DNA of 64,000 bases from Limnanthes douglasii subsp. nivea (GCA_036936605.1 JAUPFV010000004.1:121446852-121510851), one strand, 5' to 3'. Numbered from the stretch's first letter, positions 1 through 11,365 are shown. Translations and numbers: made by a program. Notes: a model not told the origin generated them from the sequence alone.

Positions 1-540
1 GGTTGCGCCCATAGGACACAAAAGTTTGATGCGTGACAAAAGTTTTGTAGACCGCTAGATGAGCTAAGAAATTAATTTAATCCGACCGAGAAAAGTTAAA
101 CAAATATTCTTAAGGACCGTAGGCTTTGAAATGTTCGGAGGTTAATTTAAATTCAAATATTGGCGGCATGTGGAAGGTTAACATTTGAGTTTAAATTAAT
201 CATGAACTAGAGAAAATACCTGAAAATGACATTTCCTTATCTTTAATTTTAAGTAGATGAAATCGGCCCTCTAGAAGATTCACCGGTATTTAGGAAAATT
301 AATTTCACCACCTAGTTTTTTTTAAAAAAATTTAATTAGGTGAAATCGGCCCTCTGGAAAGTTTCATCAGTACTTATGAAAAATAAGTAAGGTTTATTTT
401 AATTTAAGTAAGTGAAATCAATCCTCTGGAGAATTTCACTGGTACTTTGGAAATCAAAGCAATAATCATGGTATTTTCCTGCATGTTAGTATGTTTTTCC
501 CTTCGGTATCTATTATCATAGTATTTTATGTTTTACATGT
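1..540. other. Noncoding leader of copia element E1
   Basis: No reading frame here resembles a protein. The stretch is AT-rich, lies just upstream of the E1 gag remnant and carries three degenerate direct repeats (next entry). It is probably the end of the 5' LTR plus the untranslated leader of E1. No primer-binding site or LTR edge could be placed, so the LTR may begin outside the window. Confidence 0.4.
251..460 (+). repeat. Three degenerate direct repeats in the E1 leader
   Basis: Copies start near 251, 334 and 404. Each contains a core like gtgaaatcggccctctgga followed 5 to 10 bases later by a tttca.c.ggta block. In the third copy gtgaaat and atttcac can pair as a small hairpin. Spacing is 83 then 70 bases. 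Function is unknown; a leader-RNA structure such as a packaging signal is only a guess. Confidence 0.6.
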
Positions 541-599
541 ATGTGCCATGTCCATGAATGTTTTTCAGTTATATGTTATGTTTCCAAATGTGCTTTGTG

Positions 600-1260
600 T
601 GTTGTTAATTCTATTTTACTGCACATAGGTTACAATCTTTTGGAGAATCGTCCAGCCATGCTAGATTGTTCATATTTTTCCTTATGTAAAGAGGACATGC
701 TGCTATATTTGTCTGTACATGACTATGAGTATGCTATGACCCACCCAAACCCTCTGAATTTAGTCCAAAAATTACCTCGGAGGAAGCTAAAGAACATAAG
801 AAATTAAAGAAGTGAAATAAGTTATGCATGGGTCTTATGTTATAGGGTATGCCAATAGCACTTCGTGGGGTTGTCTCGAAGGTGTTACCACCGCCACATT
901 TTTCCTCACGGAGGTCGAGAAAGCCTTTTCTAAGAATAAAAATAGATTCAGGTTCTCATAAATGATATCTCTACCAAGAATTACAATAGCAGAGGTAAAA
1001 TTTTGTTAACACGTTCTTGAAATGTCTGCGATTGGCCAAAAGTTAAAAGAAATCCGGGTAGACCTTCTTGAGTAATGTGTGATGAAATTAATATTTTAGT
1101 CATTTCCAGAATGTTTTTAAGTATTTCCCGTCCACCTATAACTACATACGGGGAAAATGGAATATCAATGAGTTGATTTTGTACGCTGCACATGAGGAGA
1201 AAAACTTAAAGTGGAAATTCTTGAGGCTCTAGTAATAACATCTTCTAAACAGGTGAGGCC
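600..1260 (+). pseudogene. E1 gag remnant
   Basis: The N-terminal gag of copia elements is visible at 637-760: a LENRPAMLD start, the aromatic S.FSL.KEDMLLYLSVHDYE stretch (a decayed form of the F..WK motif) and a proline-bearing TH.NPLNL segment. Downstream, about 1120-1200, a frame reads .YIRGKWNINELI, like the middle of copia gag. Several frameshifts separate these blocks. No intact zinc knuckle was found. The assignment rests on similarity recalled by eye and on its place upstream of protease and integrase. Confidence 0.6.
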
Positions 1261-1436
1261 CAAGTGGAAGACAGATGGAAAATTACCGGGTTAAGGTCCG
1301 GTATATAAAAAAATCATGAGATAAAAAGAAAAAGGACATCTGAAGAAGGATTATAAGAAACGTCGGGCAACTGTGGGTTTCATAAAGTAATATTGTTTCA
1401 TAAAGTAATATTGTATCTGTGAAAAGGAATACTTGG

Positions 1437-1760
1437 TGGTTTGATTTGGCTGCAACAACTCATATCTGTATTTACTTGTAGGGTACGTAAAAAAGAGAAG
1501 GATGGTAAGTGAGGATGAAAGATCCATCTTCACGGCAGACGGGAGTTCCTTCCATGTTTTGGCTATTTCCGATTTATTTTTAGAACTTACTACTATACAT
1601 ATTTTATTTTTAGAGAATGTAATATTTGTTCTCGGTTTTTGGAGGAACTTGATTTTTTTTCCAATTTTAGACGTGTATGAATATTTTTGTCTTATGGGAA
1701 ATAACGGTTTACATTCTTTATAAGTAATTGATCGTTGGAAATAGTAGTTTGATAATAAAA
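1437..1760 (+). pseudogene. E1 protease region remnant
   Basis: Between gag and GAG-pre-integrase, frames that resemble the copia protease segment can be followed in pieces, including a stretch like FWRNLIFFP..DVYEYFCLMGNN at 1645-1710, which corresponds to the F.RNLIS.S.LD.....FGN segment that follows the catalytic DSGA in this family. The catalytic Asp-Ser/Thr-Gly motif itself is not readable. Called from position plus this one recognisable block. Confidence 0.45.
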
Positions 1761-1849
1761 AAAGAACTTGTATTTATTAAATATTGTTAATAATCACAAT
1801 ATTGTCATGACTACACAATGTATACCAAAATAAATTACTAAGTATGATA

Positions 1850-2780
1850 GATCATCTAAATTATGGCACAAATGGCTAGGTCACATATCCAAAATTATGA
1901 TGGACAAGCTTGTAGTTAAAGGTTTATTGGATTTTAGATTACTCTGATTTCGATATATGTATCGAGTGTATCAAAGGGAAACAAACCAAAACCAAAAGGT
2001 TAAGGTAATATAGAGTGACAATTTTTTAGAATTGATACATATCTATATCTGCGGCCCGTTTCCATATAAATCATATGATTAACAACAATACTTTGTATTA
2101 TTTAATAACACATTCTATCATTTCAGATACCTTTATCTCTTTCATAAAAAGTTTGAGGCCCTTGCTATGTTTAAATCTTTTAGGACCAAAGTTGAATAAC
2201 AACTCGGTAAAAGAATTAAGACCGTTAGATCTAACCGTGGTGTTGAGTACTATGTCAAATACGATCTGGTGAACAACAACAATGACCCTTTGCAAAATAC
2301 CTAAAAGAGTGTCGCATTGTCCCTCAATAACAATTTCGGGTTCATCCATATGAATATTGTATATGATATGAGGAACTGAACACCAAAAGATAGGGTCAAA
2401 ATTATGATAAGTCACTCTTCCCTACCATTATCTTTTTCGGAAAAACCATAAAATGTGTCGCTTATATATTCAACAGAGTACCCATTAAGGCTACCGCCAT
2501 GACCCAATATGAGCTCTGGAATGAGTGTAAACCCAATTTAAAGTATCTGCATGTGTAGGAGTTGTCCAGGTGAGGCAAGGCCCTACAAACCTTATGAAAC
2601 GAAATTTGACCTAAACGTAATCAGTTGTTTCTTCATAGTTATTCTAAACACTCAATGGGGTTTAAGTTTTATAATTCTCTTACTGGTACCATATTCAAAA
2701 TTGGAGCAACAAGTTTTCTCGAGAATGTTGAGTTTTGGGGGGGATAATAAGGGAACATATGTTGATTATGAGGAATAATC
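1850..2780 (+). pseudogene. E1 integrase with GAG-pre-integrase domain, broken
   Basis: At about 1855-1990 frames read LWH.WLGHIS and, after a frameshift, DFDICIECIKGKQT, the His and Cys pairs of the copia GAG-pre-integrase zinc site. From about 2035 a LIHI.ICGPFPYKS segment marks the start of the catalytic core, and a further block near 2390-2420 reads ISHSSLP, the usual text after the catalytic Glu. The C-terminal part is the best preserved: CPGEARPYKP, then KFDLNVISCFFI and a W/G-rich segment up to about 2778. The catalytic Asp-Asp-Glu triad cannot be read in one frame. The enzyme would join element DNA to the host chromosome; this copy cannot. Confidence 0.75.
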
Positions 2781-3249
2781 CATACAGATTCGTGAAGGTT
2801 TCAGCATGGATACTCAGGTTTTAAAATGTTAGGCTTCAACGTCAATCATTTCAGTCTCGTTAGAACAAATTAATCCTCAGATTAAAACTAATGTTCCACT
2901 TGAGGGTTCTAACCAAGATAAGGATCTGGCCAGGTAGAACAAGAAAAACCTCAAGGTAACCTTCCACAAGAAAATAAAGATGGCATCGTTCATGATGATC
3001 AAATTCTACCTCATCAAGAAGTGAAACAAGATGTAACATTTCCCTTTAGAAGCTTTGCGAGAGAAATAAAGAGTATTATAGGTCTAGAATTTATAGTATA
3101 TCTGCAACAGTGTGATGAGTCATGTGCTGGAAAGATCTATCTTTTAGAAGTAGATCAGTATTATGAAGAAAAAGTATAAATCGATGCATGATAGTGCGAT
3201 ATAAAAACTTATCCCATTACTTGAAAGGAAAAGGGAAATTAGTTTTAAG

Positions 3250-4130
3250 TGAGTTTACAAAACCAAATGAAATTCCATGGGTAATATCGAATGACATATA
3301 TGTGTCTTGTAGCGAAAGTTTACACTCAACATAAAAGGATTTATTTTAAACAAACCTTCGCTCCAATATTAAAAATGGATTCTTTTAGAATTATCATGGC
3401 GTTGATTGCATACTTTGACCTTGAACTTCATCAGATGGATATTAAGACCGATTTTCTCACTGGTAATAATGAGGAAAAAATATATATAATAGAACCATAA
3501 CACTTTGTAGTAGGCAACTCAAATGATCTGGTTTGCAAGCTTAAATAATCATTTTTGGGCTTAAACAGGCCTCCCGTTAGTGGTACTACAAATTCCTTAA
3601 GGTAATAGTCTCTTTTGACTTTAAAGTCAACTTGGTTCAGTTTGTATCACAAGTTATAAGATCAATTTCATATTTTTTTATATCATATGTGGATAAAATG
3701 TTGTTTTGATGGAACAATAAGGAATTCTTACACACTACAAAGATATTTCTATGAGACAAGTCTGATATAAAGGATCTCGGTGATGCCAGTTTTGTGTTAG
3801 GAATCTAGATACATCACGATCGCTCTCGTGGTATTCTTGGGTTATCACAAAATACATACGTTGAAAGTGTGTTACAACATTACGGATAATCAAATATCAA
3901 ATCCCTGATTACCCATATAACAAATGGTGACATACTTTGTCTCAAACAATGTTCTAAGATAAAACTTTAGATTTATGTTATGAAAACGATCCCTTATGCT
4001 TCGGTAGTTGGGAGTTTAATGTATGCTCAAGTTTTTACTAGGTCGAACATTGCATTTGCGGTAAATATGTTGGGGAAATATGTTAGTAATACATGCATAG
4101 ATCACTACATATAAATACAGTATGAGAAAT
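3250..4130 (+). pseudogene. E1 reverse transcriptase, broken
   Basis: An open stretch at 3291-3500 carries the copia reverse transcriptase opening: a LVAK.Y.Q segment, the F.P..KMDSFRIIMALIA block and LHQMDIKT.FL, where the first catalytic Asp is kept. Later frames read GLKQASR.WY.KF at about 3555-3595. The polymerase box reads YVDK near 3680-3700 in place of YVDD. A LGDASFVLG segment and GILGLSQNTYVESVLQ follow at 3778-3880, then IPYASVVGSLMYAQV at about 3990-4035. Several frameshifts and stops. The order and motifs match copia reverse transcriptase closely, so the identity is secure although the gene is dead. Confidence 0.85.
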
Positions 4131-4149
4131 AAACAAAATAGCACATATT

Positions 4150-4612
4150 GACATATAGGAAGTCGAAAAGTGTGGAGATCAATGGAAATTCCGACTCGAA
4201 TTTTTATAGATGTATAGACACACTGAATGTTTTTTGGGAAATATATTTGTATTGATTGGAGGTATAATATCTTAGAAGAGTGTGAGGCAAACACTTGTTG
4301 TATCGTTTACCATGATATCCGAATTTGTTGCGTGCTTAGAAGCATCGAACCATGCGTGGTTGCGGAATTTTACTACAAGGTTGTGCATTATACAAAGAAT
4401 AAAAGGTCCCCTGAGGCTGTATTGTGATAACAATTTCGCGGTGTACTACTCTAACAACAACATGAGATTGTCTAAATTCAAACACATAGACATAAAGTTT
4501 GTGTCTGTTAAAGAAAGAATATAGATGAGTCAAATAAATATAGAGCACATCACCACAAACTCTACGATAACGGATTCTCTAACAAAGGCGTTTTTTGCAA
4601 AGATTTTCTAGA
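4150..4612 (+). pseudogene. E1 RNase H, broken
   Basis: An open stretch at 4282-4524 contains EFVACLEASNHA.WL, LYCDNNFAVYYSNN and K.KHIDIKFVSVKERI, the standard C-terminal blocks of copia RNase H. After a stop at 4522-4524 the frame continues with an IEHI.TNS...DSLTKA block near 4540-4590, the usual end of the polyprotein. The upstream part, including the first catalytic Asp, is scrambled by frameshifts near 4200-4280. In an intact element the domain removes the RNA template after first-strand synthesis. Confidence 0.8.
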
Positions 4613-4725
4613 GACACACATTAGCATGTGTATAGTTGATTTAGAGGATTGTTAGTTTCAATAGGAAAGTTTATAATAGGATGTGATATTATATTATAAA
4701 GTATTATGCACATAGAGTTTAATTT

Positions 4726-4728
<3 letters not shown>

Positions 4729-4781
<53 letters not shown>
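4729..4781. repeat. TA dinucleotide microsatellite, about 26 repeats
   Basis: An uninterrupted alternation of A and T covers about 53 bases. It lies about 115 bases after the end of the E1 polyprotein. Length is likely variable between individuals or assemblies. Confidence 0.95.
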
Positions 4782-4783
<2 letters not shown>

Positions 4784-5044
4784 TTGGTTATATTTATTGA
4801 TATTCTTATTTTATCTCCAAAGCTAAGAACCATTTAAGAGTAGATATATACAATTACAAGCCACAGTCTCTTAAGCTACACTCTATAATTGACATAAGTA
4901 ATTGATTGTTAGTAATAATTTGATTAATGTTGCATAATATTGTTCACATTACGAGAAATAATGTTTTTTCGTTTATTGTTATTAGTCATGTAAAGGGTTG
5001 TATTGTTCGCCCATTGACAATCGATTCAGGGATCCCCTTAGAGT

Positions 5045-5157
<113 letters not shown>

Positions 5158-5229
5158 TCTTGAGTAGCATGTGGAGGTCCAAGTAGGATATTGTTTTATG
5201 AGGCGACAAAAAATTGGACTGATATGCTA

Positions 5230-5251
5230 AATATATATATATATATATATA
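5230..5251. repeat. TA dinucleotide microsatellite, 11 repeats
   Basis: A third, shorter pure TA array about 78 bases after the 104-base one. All three fall within about 525 bases. Confidence 0.95.
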
Positions 5252-5620
5252 GTCATTATTTTAAGATAGTGTAATAATAAAAACAATCCAATAATTTAAT
5301 TATGTAATTAATTGAATTGTAACTATGGGTAAAAAAAATGTTACAGGCCCGAAGAGTGGTAACCAAGTTGAATTTGGGCATTATGAAGAAGATGGACCAA
5401 ATATCAATAGTTAAGCATAAACGAATCATTTATGGTGTAATTTGATTTGTTAATTTACTGGGTCGTGGTCCTCGATCACGAGATAGTAAAACAAGTCATG
5501 TTTTATAACTTTGGGCTTCAAGTTGTAATACTTATATATAAGAGACTTAAGTTTTGGCATTTCTTCACCTAAAACCAAACAATCAATCGACGACCGCTAT
5601 CCCTATGATTGGAAGACCTA

Positions 5621-6189
5621 TGTCTTTTTTCTCTCTTTATCTTTTAAGTTTTTCAACATGTGTCACTGAATATAAAAGCTTGTAGTAGATTTCTAAATAA
5701 ATTGGATAATGAAGAACTCAAAGCAACCTAATAATTTTCTTCATTTTTATCTTTTGTTTATTCTATAGGAAAATTACAAAGGGTTTTATATTTTCTTTAA
5801 TTTGATGTTTTCTCTATATTATGAATATTTGAACCTTATAGAATAGTTTATGTGAATAAGGTATTATATTGAATATAAGGGCCTCATTAATAGTCATTGA
5901 GTCTCACTGACCCGATCCCAAAGTTTAGTTTTTGTTATTAATATAGAGGCATTTTGAGTTGCAAAATGAATTTTTATTGTTGAGTTAAAAATTCAATTGA
6001 TCTAACCCTAATTTCATTGAATCCTAAATTTTCGTCATGGTCGTTTTCCTTCTCTTCCGTAAATCATTTCTTTGATCAATTTGTTTTTTTATATTTTGTT
6101 TCAATATCCTACTTACACATTCTTGATTTATCCCTCCTAAAATACAGATAAATCACGAATGTATAAGCAATTTTGTTAACGAGTTGTCG
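5621..6189. other. AT-rich stretch without recognisable gene
   Basis: No protein-like frame was found on either strand. It lies between the possible E1 3' LTR and the RNase H end of the antisense copia E2, so the right part may be the decayed 3' LTR of E2. No repeat partner is present in the window to test this. Confidence 0.4.
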
Positions 6190-6199
6190 ATCTAATCAT

Positions 6200-7500
6200 G
6201 AGATGGAACAAATTAGATATCCAGAGTGTCTTGCAAGACCTGGTCATTAGTGAGGTGCAAGTCTAGTTTGATGTGTTTAGTATGGACATTGAAGATCGGG
6301 ATGTAAGAAAATAAGGTAGTTTATGTGTTATCACACCAGATAACTTGAGCACGAAGAAGAAGGAAATTTACTTTAGATAGAAAATATTTTTGAGATATAT
6401 GATTTCAGCAGCTAATTGGGCTAACACTTGATATTCGGACGCGATACTAGAATGAGCCATCACTTGTTGTTTCTTGGAAGACCAACCGATGAGATAATTA
6501 CCAAAAAATATATATAATATCCTCAAATAGAGCATATATCATCTAAAGAAGTTGCCCAATCCATGTCAGAGAAACCAAAGAGGTGCAAATCGAGACTTGG
6601 CTTGATATGATGTCTAAGATTTCAAGTACCAGATAAGTAACTATAATTCACTTTATATATTTCCATTACATAGTACTAGGAGTTTGTTAGAACTAGATGA
6701 GCTTGTTGGTAATGAAATATATGTCTGGTCTAGTGTGTAACGAATATTGCAAGGACCCTAACATACTTCTATATTATATAGGGATACAGAGTGACTCACC
6801 ATCATATACCGACAAGGGTTGGCCAATGCTTATAGGATTTGTACAAGTTTTGGAGGTGATCAACCCTTCACGCACCAATAAGTCATTTATATACTTATTT
6901 TGTGTTAATTAAAATCCACTAAAGTGTGTAGTTATCTATATTGTTTCCAATAACTATGATGTCATCTATGTATACTAAAATTATTAGTATAATATAATTT
7001 GAGTCATAAAATAACATACATGAGTCTAACCCAGAGTTTAGGAACTTCTATTGAATTATAGTTTGTCTAAGCTTGACATACCATGCACTTGGGTGCTTGT
7101 TTTAAGCCATACAATGCCTTGTACAATTTATAGGTATAAAATCACTTGTTATTATCAATGAAACCCTTTAGTTGAGCCTTGTAAACATTATCAACTAGAT
7201 CATCATGTAGGAATGCAATATTAATGTCAAATTGACGAACATCCCAACCTTGAGTAGCTAGATTTCTATGATAATTCCTATTGTAGAAGCATTTGTAACA
7301 AGGTTATAAATGCTTTTATGGAACCCTTTTGCTACCAATCTAGACTTGTGACGATGTAAGGATTCATCTAAGTTATATTTAATCTTAAAAATATATTTAT
7401 AGATCACTACAATTATTATATGAGTCTAGGGAACTAGAGACCAAGTGTGGTTGCATTTAAGAGCAGTAAGCTATTCTTGCATAACCTTTGCCCATTTAGG
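6200..7500 (-). pseudogene. E2 reverse transcriptase and RNase H, broken
   Basis: On the minus strand the box ILVYIDDIIVIGNN (YIDD at 6961-6972) is in a short open frame. It is followed by a LTNS..YVMEIYKVNYSYL.GT segment and by SLDLHLFGFSDMDWATSLDD at about 6590-6530, the start of the RNase H, where FSDMDWA stands for FSDADWAG and keeps the catalytic Asp. A QVLAQLAAEI-type block follows at about 6430-6400 in pieces. Upstream, around 7050-7500, reverse transcriptase fragments are interrupted by many stops. The end of the polyprotein is near 6200. Confidence 0.75.
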
Positions 7501-7619
7501 ATTTTTCAAAGCTTTAATAGGTTTTGTGGTAACAGTTAGTGTAGGTGAGATATTAGTTAGGTTAGAATAAATATGATTGAGTTTGACAATCCCACTTTTT
7601 GACATTTTTTGTATTAAGT

Positions 7620-8635
7620 GCTATGAACCAATATTGTTGATTCATTTCACTATGATATTGATTTTTTGTTGGATTTATGTGAATATGTGTATTGGCTAAT
7701 ATTGTGTGTTATATGGTGATTGTGTATGTGATGGGTGAGTGTTTGTTGATGATGTGACTGTGCATGTTATGTGTCTAGTTGGTTTGGAAGACTATATGTT
7801 TTTTGGTCAAGTGTGGGTGTCGCTCGTAGATTTTTATGTGTGTTGTTTGACTAAGTATTTTTATTGAAGTAAGGTATGATATGATTCCTAAAAGAGTAGT
7901 TAAGGTAAGCTTTTGAATTGCAAGAAGCGTCTTAATGTTGATGTCCTTCTATATAAAACCAGGATATATGAGGTATTAAACTAGATTCTGTAGGAGATGA
8001 GTGATGTAGAAATTTAGAAGAAGAAAAAATGAATTCATGTTCATTAAACACTACATTCCTAAAGACATAAGTCCTTCAAATAGAGATGAGGAATTAATAC
8101 CCATTGTGTGTATCACTATAGCCTATGAAAGTACATTTTTAGAATCAAACTAGAATTTGTTATTCTGGTATGACCTGAGATAGGGAAAACATGAACAACC
8201 AAATGTTTTTAAAAAAATAGAGAGTCTAATTTCTTGTTACAGATTTTTTCAAAAGGTGAGATATTTTTTAAATCTGTAGATGGAAGTTTATTATCATATA
8301 GACTGTAGTATGCAATGCCTTAGTCTGGAAACTGTAGGGTATGGTTGCTTGAGCAATATGGTTAGTTTTGTTTCCATAATGTGTCGATATGTTCTCTTAG
8401 CCCTTCTATTTTGGACTAAGGTGTGTGGAAAAGAAGTTATGTGAAGGATTCATGAGGTTTTGGTCAGCTGAGTGAAGATTCTGTATTCACCTTCCTATTT
8501 TGATTAAATTACTTTTATTTTCATTTGAAATAAATTTTTAACTAAGTTTTTAAATTCAATAAAAGTAGAAAATATTTCATTCTTTATTTTTAGAGGATAA
8601 AAACATGTAAAAATTATAAAATTGTAAGTTAAATG
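7620..8635 (-). pseudogene. E2 integrase, broken and cut by E3
   Basis: Minus-strand frames read a core segment YPLKIKNE at about 8600, EYRIFTQL near 8480 (the GGEYRS block after the second catalytic Asp), PHTLVQNRRAKRTYRHI near 8420-8370 (the PHTPQQNGRAERKHRHIVE block with the catalytic Glu changed to Lys), and the C-terminal FGCSCFPYLRSY...KF segment near 8200-8150 with a GINSSSLFEGLMSL block after it. The family member is clear; the frame is broken many times. The N-terminal part is lost where the E3 LTR begins. Confidence 0.75.
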
Positions 8636-8994
8636 TGATAGGTTCAGATATTTTTGGAATGGCACCACTGCCTTATCCGGAAGGGCAGTTTGGGATATTC
8701 TACACCAAGCGAATCCTGAAGAGTCCGCTCAGATCAATCGTGACTCAGGTGTCTGCTAACACTATTTAGGATTTGGTCTTTAAATATTTAACCGAATCTA
8801 GGATCCGATCCGGGAGGCCCATGAATCACAAAAATAGTATAAATACCCCAACCAACTTCATTTAATGGGTTAGAATTTTTTAAGAACACTAAATACAAGC
8901 ATACACCTCTATTATCTCACTACTCACTACTCAGAAATTAATATTCAACTTACAAACTCCCGAAAATACCCCTGACTATAAATTATCCACACCA
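8636..8994 (+). repeat. 5' LTR of E3
   Basis: The LTR starts with TGATAGGTTCAG and ends in CACACCA two bases before the primer-binding region, giving the usual TG...CA ends and about 359 bases. The TGATA start is shared with the LTRs of E5, E6 and E7. A TATA box lies at 8838-8844. The left flank is the integrase of copia E2. No second copy is in the window, so the left edge rests on the family resemblance and on the break in E2. Confidence 0.65.
8838..8844 (+). promoter_or_regulatory. TATA box in the E3 LTR
   Basis: TATAAAT followed by accccaacc lies 150 bases before the LTR end, a normal distance for the element promoter. It would have driven the genomic RNA of E3. Confidence 0.6.
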
Positions 8995-8996
8995 AA

Positions 8997-9015
8997 TTGC
9001 CAACTACAGTGGGAG
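8997..9015 (+). other. Primer-binding site region of E3
   Basis: ttgccaactacagtgggag lies two bases after the LTR end. It aligns with the E5 site ttggcgaccatggtgggag at the same place relative to the LTR, with several C/T and G/A changes, as expected for a decayed primer site. The tRNA that primed it was not identified. Confidence 0.5.
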
Positions 9016-9479
9016 ACGAAGGTGCTTGAATATTGGATTCAAAACCAGTAAACAAACTAGTTCGGATGGATCCGAATGTACAAAATGCTCCACTTCCGGA
9101 GATGGAAAGGGCAAAATAAAATAATGAGCACACAATTGTGTCTCATGTGAATCACAATAGAAATGAAAAACAATCCATGCAAGAAGAATTTGATCAAATA
9201 AGGGCTGAAATTGAGGCTGTAAGGGCTAAAAAATAAACAGAAAAATGAATTAAAGAAAAGTTTGGTGCATCAGCACTCCATCCTACTGATAATTCTGGTG
9301 AGAATGAGCAATCCCTAAAGACTCATTTGAGCTCCAAGAAAACATATCAGTCCAAACGAGTGAAGAGTTCCACATCAAAGTCTTCTAGTAGTTCATATAA
9401 TAATTTGGAGCTTCAGGAATCAGTCTCAACCAATAGTGATAAAGGTCGGTTGAAAAAAAAATAAAGCATACCAATAATC

Positions 9480-10560
9480 ATTCAAGAAAAAAAGATAGGC
9501 ATGGTAGACTCAAAAAGTATTAGAAAAAAATGAAGGGTTTCGCTGATAAGCATAAAGATTGTTTGTTGATCGATCTATTCGCCTTCCAACCCGAACAAGG
9601 TATTTTTGCTACTCCTAATGAAGATACTGTGTTTAGTCCCAATCAAAATTAGAGGCAATCACTTTATCATAAAAAAATACTCTCTCGGCATCTTCCTAAA
9701 AGATTTGATAGTTCTAAGATGAAAAAATATGATGGAAGTAAAGACCCGAACAATCATCTCGAACAATTTAAGAATTTATGATGAACTTTGAGGGAAATGA
9801 CAAGCTGCTGTGCAGGGCCTTCTCACAAACCTTTAAGGGAAGTGCCTTAAAATGGTACAATAGTCTTCCTCAATGTTCTATAAATAATTTTGCTATATTT
9901 TGGGTTGCGCTCCGAAGGCAATTTGTTAGAAGAAAGGGGCTTAAATGTAATGGTGACAATTATTCATTATGCCCAAGAACCAAATGAGTTGTTGAAAGAA
10001 TATATTAGTAGGTTTGTAAATACGAAGAATGGGGTGGCTGACTGTTTTGAACAAGTTGCAATTGTCTCTCTGAGACAGGGTTTGAGTCCGAGTAATTTGG
10101 CTGATTCAGTAACACAGAAGAAAGCTATGACCTTTGGGGGGCTGTTACATCAAGTTGGGAAGCAAATTAATGTTGAAGAAAGTAAGAAGTCTAGAGTTCC
10201 ACGTAAGAATAGATCCTCTACCATAATGTTAAATCCTTAGACAAAAACTCAATCCGGTTAGAGATAAAAGGAAACCGGGCAGGGGTCACATCGGCCCAAA
10301 CATAATCAATCCAACCAAAATCAGTAGGTTAGAAGTAAAAGGGGACCATGGGTTCAACCTGAATGGTTTTCTGAGTTGGGGGAAAATGTAGCAACAATAT
10401 ACGATAAAACTAAAAATGATGTACACTTTAGAAGACCAGCCGCACTACAATCTCCGAAAGAGATCTGAAGTACCCGTTTATGCAAATATCATAACGATGT
10501 GGGGCATAATACCCATGATTTCATAGCCCTGATACAAGAGGTATAAAATCCTATTGAAAG
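9480..10560 (+). pseudogene. E3 gag, frameshifted
   Basis: From about 9685 the frame reads LPKRFDSSKMKKYDGSKDP and NHLEQFKN, then after a stop an open segment at 9778-9987 with LLCRAFSQTFKGSALKWYN, the hallmark of the retrotransposon gag domain. The downstream half continues in another frame at 9890-10237, with LLKEYISRFV and VAIVSLRQGL. A zinc-knuckle-like CKYHNDVGHNTHDF at about 10480-10520 has Phe where the last Cys should be. One frameshift lies near 9900-9950 and a stop at 10238. The protein would form the particle shell and bind the RNA. Confidence 0.8.
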
Positions 10561-10639
10561 GGGTAAATTGGGCACTTTTGTTAAGAAACAATGAGGCACC
10601 AAGACAGATAATGCACCATCCAACACCAATGCTTCCCGA

Positions 10640-11365
10640 ATGACTCCTTTTGTAGCCCCTAGAACATCCAGACAAGAGGATAACATGGTTATTGTTGAAA
10701 GGTTTGATGTGGATTCTAAATACCTTGACCCGGACCCGAATCAGAATCAGGTAGGGATAATAGTGGATAAGACTGATACTGTATCCGATCTGGTAAAATA
10801 TTTTGAATTTGTAACCATATTTGGGGGAGATACTGTGACAGTTCCGTCAAGTTGTTCAAGAAAAAGACATGTTAATAGCTTAACTACTCAGTTGGATGAG
10901 AGGATTTCAACACATCTATACCAAACTCCAACTCATTTCATTGTCTTTGATGACAATGACCTAAGAGATATTGCAGGGTCACATAAAGATGTTATGATGA
11001 TAGGGGCATCAATTGGAAGAAATGATGTGCGTCGAATCTTAATTGATACAAGCAGTTCAACAAACATATTGTTTATGAATACTTATAAACAGATGAAAAA
11101 TATTTCGGGTATTCAACGATCAAACATAACTATTGTGGGATTCACTAGGAATTTGGCGGATGTTATTGGAGAATTTGAAGAGGAAGTGCTATTGAGCGAA
11201 GGACCTTTTAAGAAGACAGTGAAGGTATTCTGTGTGGTGGTTGACTGCCCAACATCTTACAATGCAATATTTGGGAGATCTTCGCTCTCTAGGATGCATG
11301 TTGTAGCCTCTACTGTCCATCATTGCTTCAAATATATTGTGGGTGCACATGTGGGTTTTGTCTGA
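10640..11365 (+). pseudogene. E3 aspartic protease region
   Basis: An open frame of 241 codons, the longest in E3. A linker with CSRKRHVNSLTTQ (about 10855-10893) is shared with E5. The protease core follows: DVMMIGASIGRNDVRRILID, then IDTSSSTNILF at about 11044-11076, the active-site loop. The usual D-T/S-G is D-T-S here, so the catalytic Gly is lost. A VDCPTSYNAIFGRSSLSRM segment near 11240-11295 is the normal C-terminal half. The frame ends at a stop at 11363. Start taken as the first Met of the open frame; in the element it was part of a longer polyprotein. Confidence 0.85.

Larger units (their letters stand above)
541..4615 (+). mobile_element. Ty1/copia retrotransposon E1, decayed
   Basis: Domains occur in the copia order gag, protease, GAG-pre-integrase, integrase, reverse transcriptase, RNase H on the plus strand, with about 4 kb of internal region retained. 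All domains contain stops and frameshifts, so it is a fossil. The strongest anchors are a gag segment at 637-760, the GAG-pre-integrase block at about 1855-1990, an integrase tail with CPGEARPYKP at 2563-2592, the reverse transcriptase segment from 3291 and an RNase H segment at 4282-4524. The long TA arrays and a TATA-containing stretch after 4616 may belong to its 3' LTR. The lineage within copia was not assigned. Confidence 0.85.
6190..8635 (-). mobile_element. Ty1/copia retrotransposon E2, antisense, decayed
   Basis: Read on the minus strand, integrase (about 8635 to 7620), reverse transcriptase and RNase H (about 7500 to 6200) follow one another in copia order. The copia-type polymerase box YIDD is intact at 6961-6972. 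The right edge is sharp: the LTR of gypsy element E3 begins at 8636 inside the integrase, so gag, protease and the integrase N-terminus are missing here. The many-frame decay suggests it is older than E3. Text of the RNase H and integrase resembles the Ale/Retrofit type, a tentative assignment. Confidence 0.8.
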
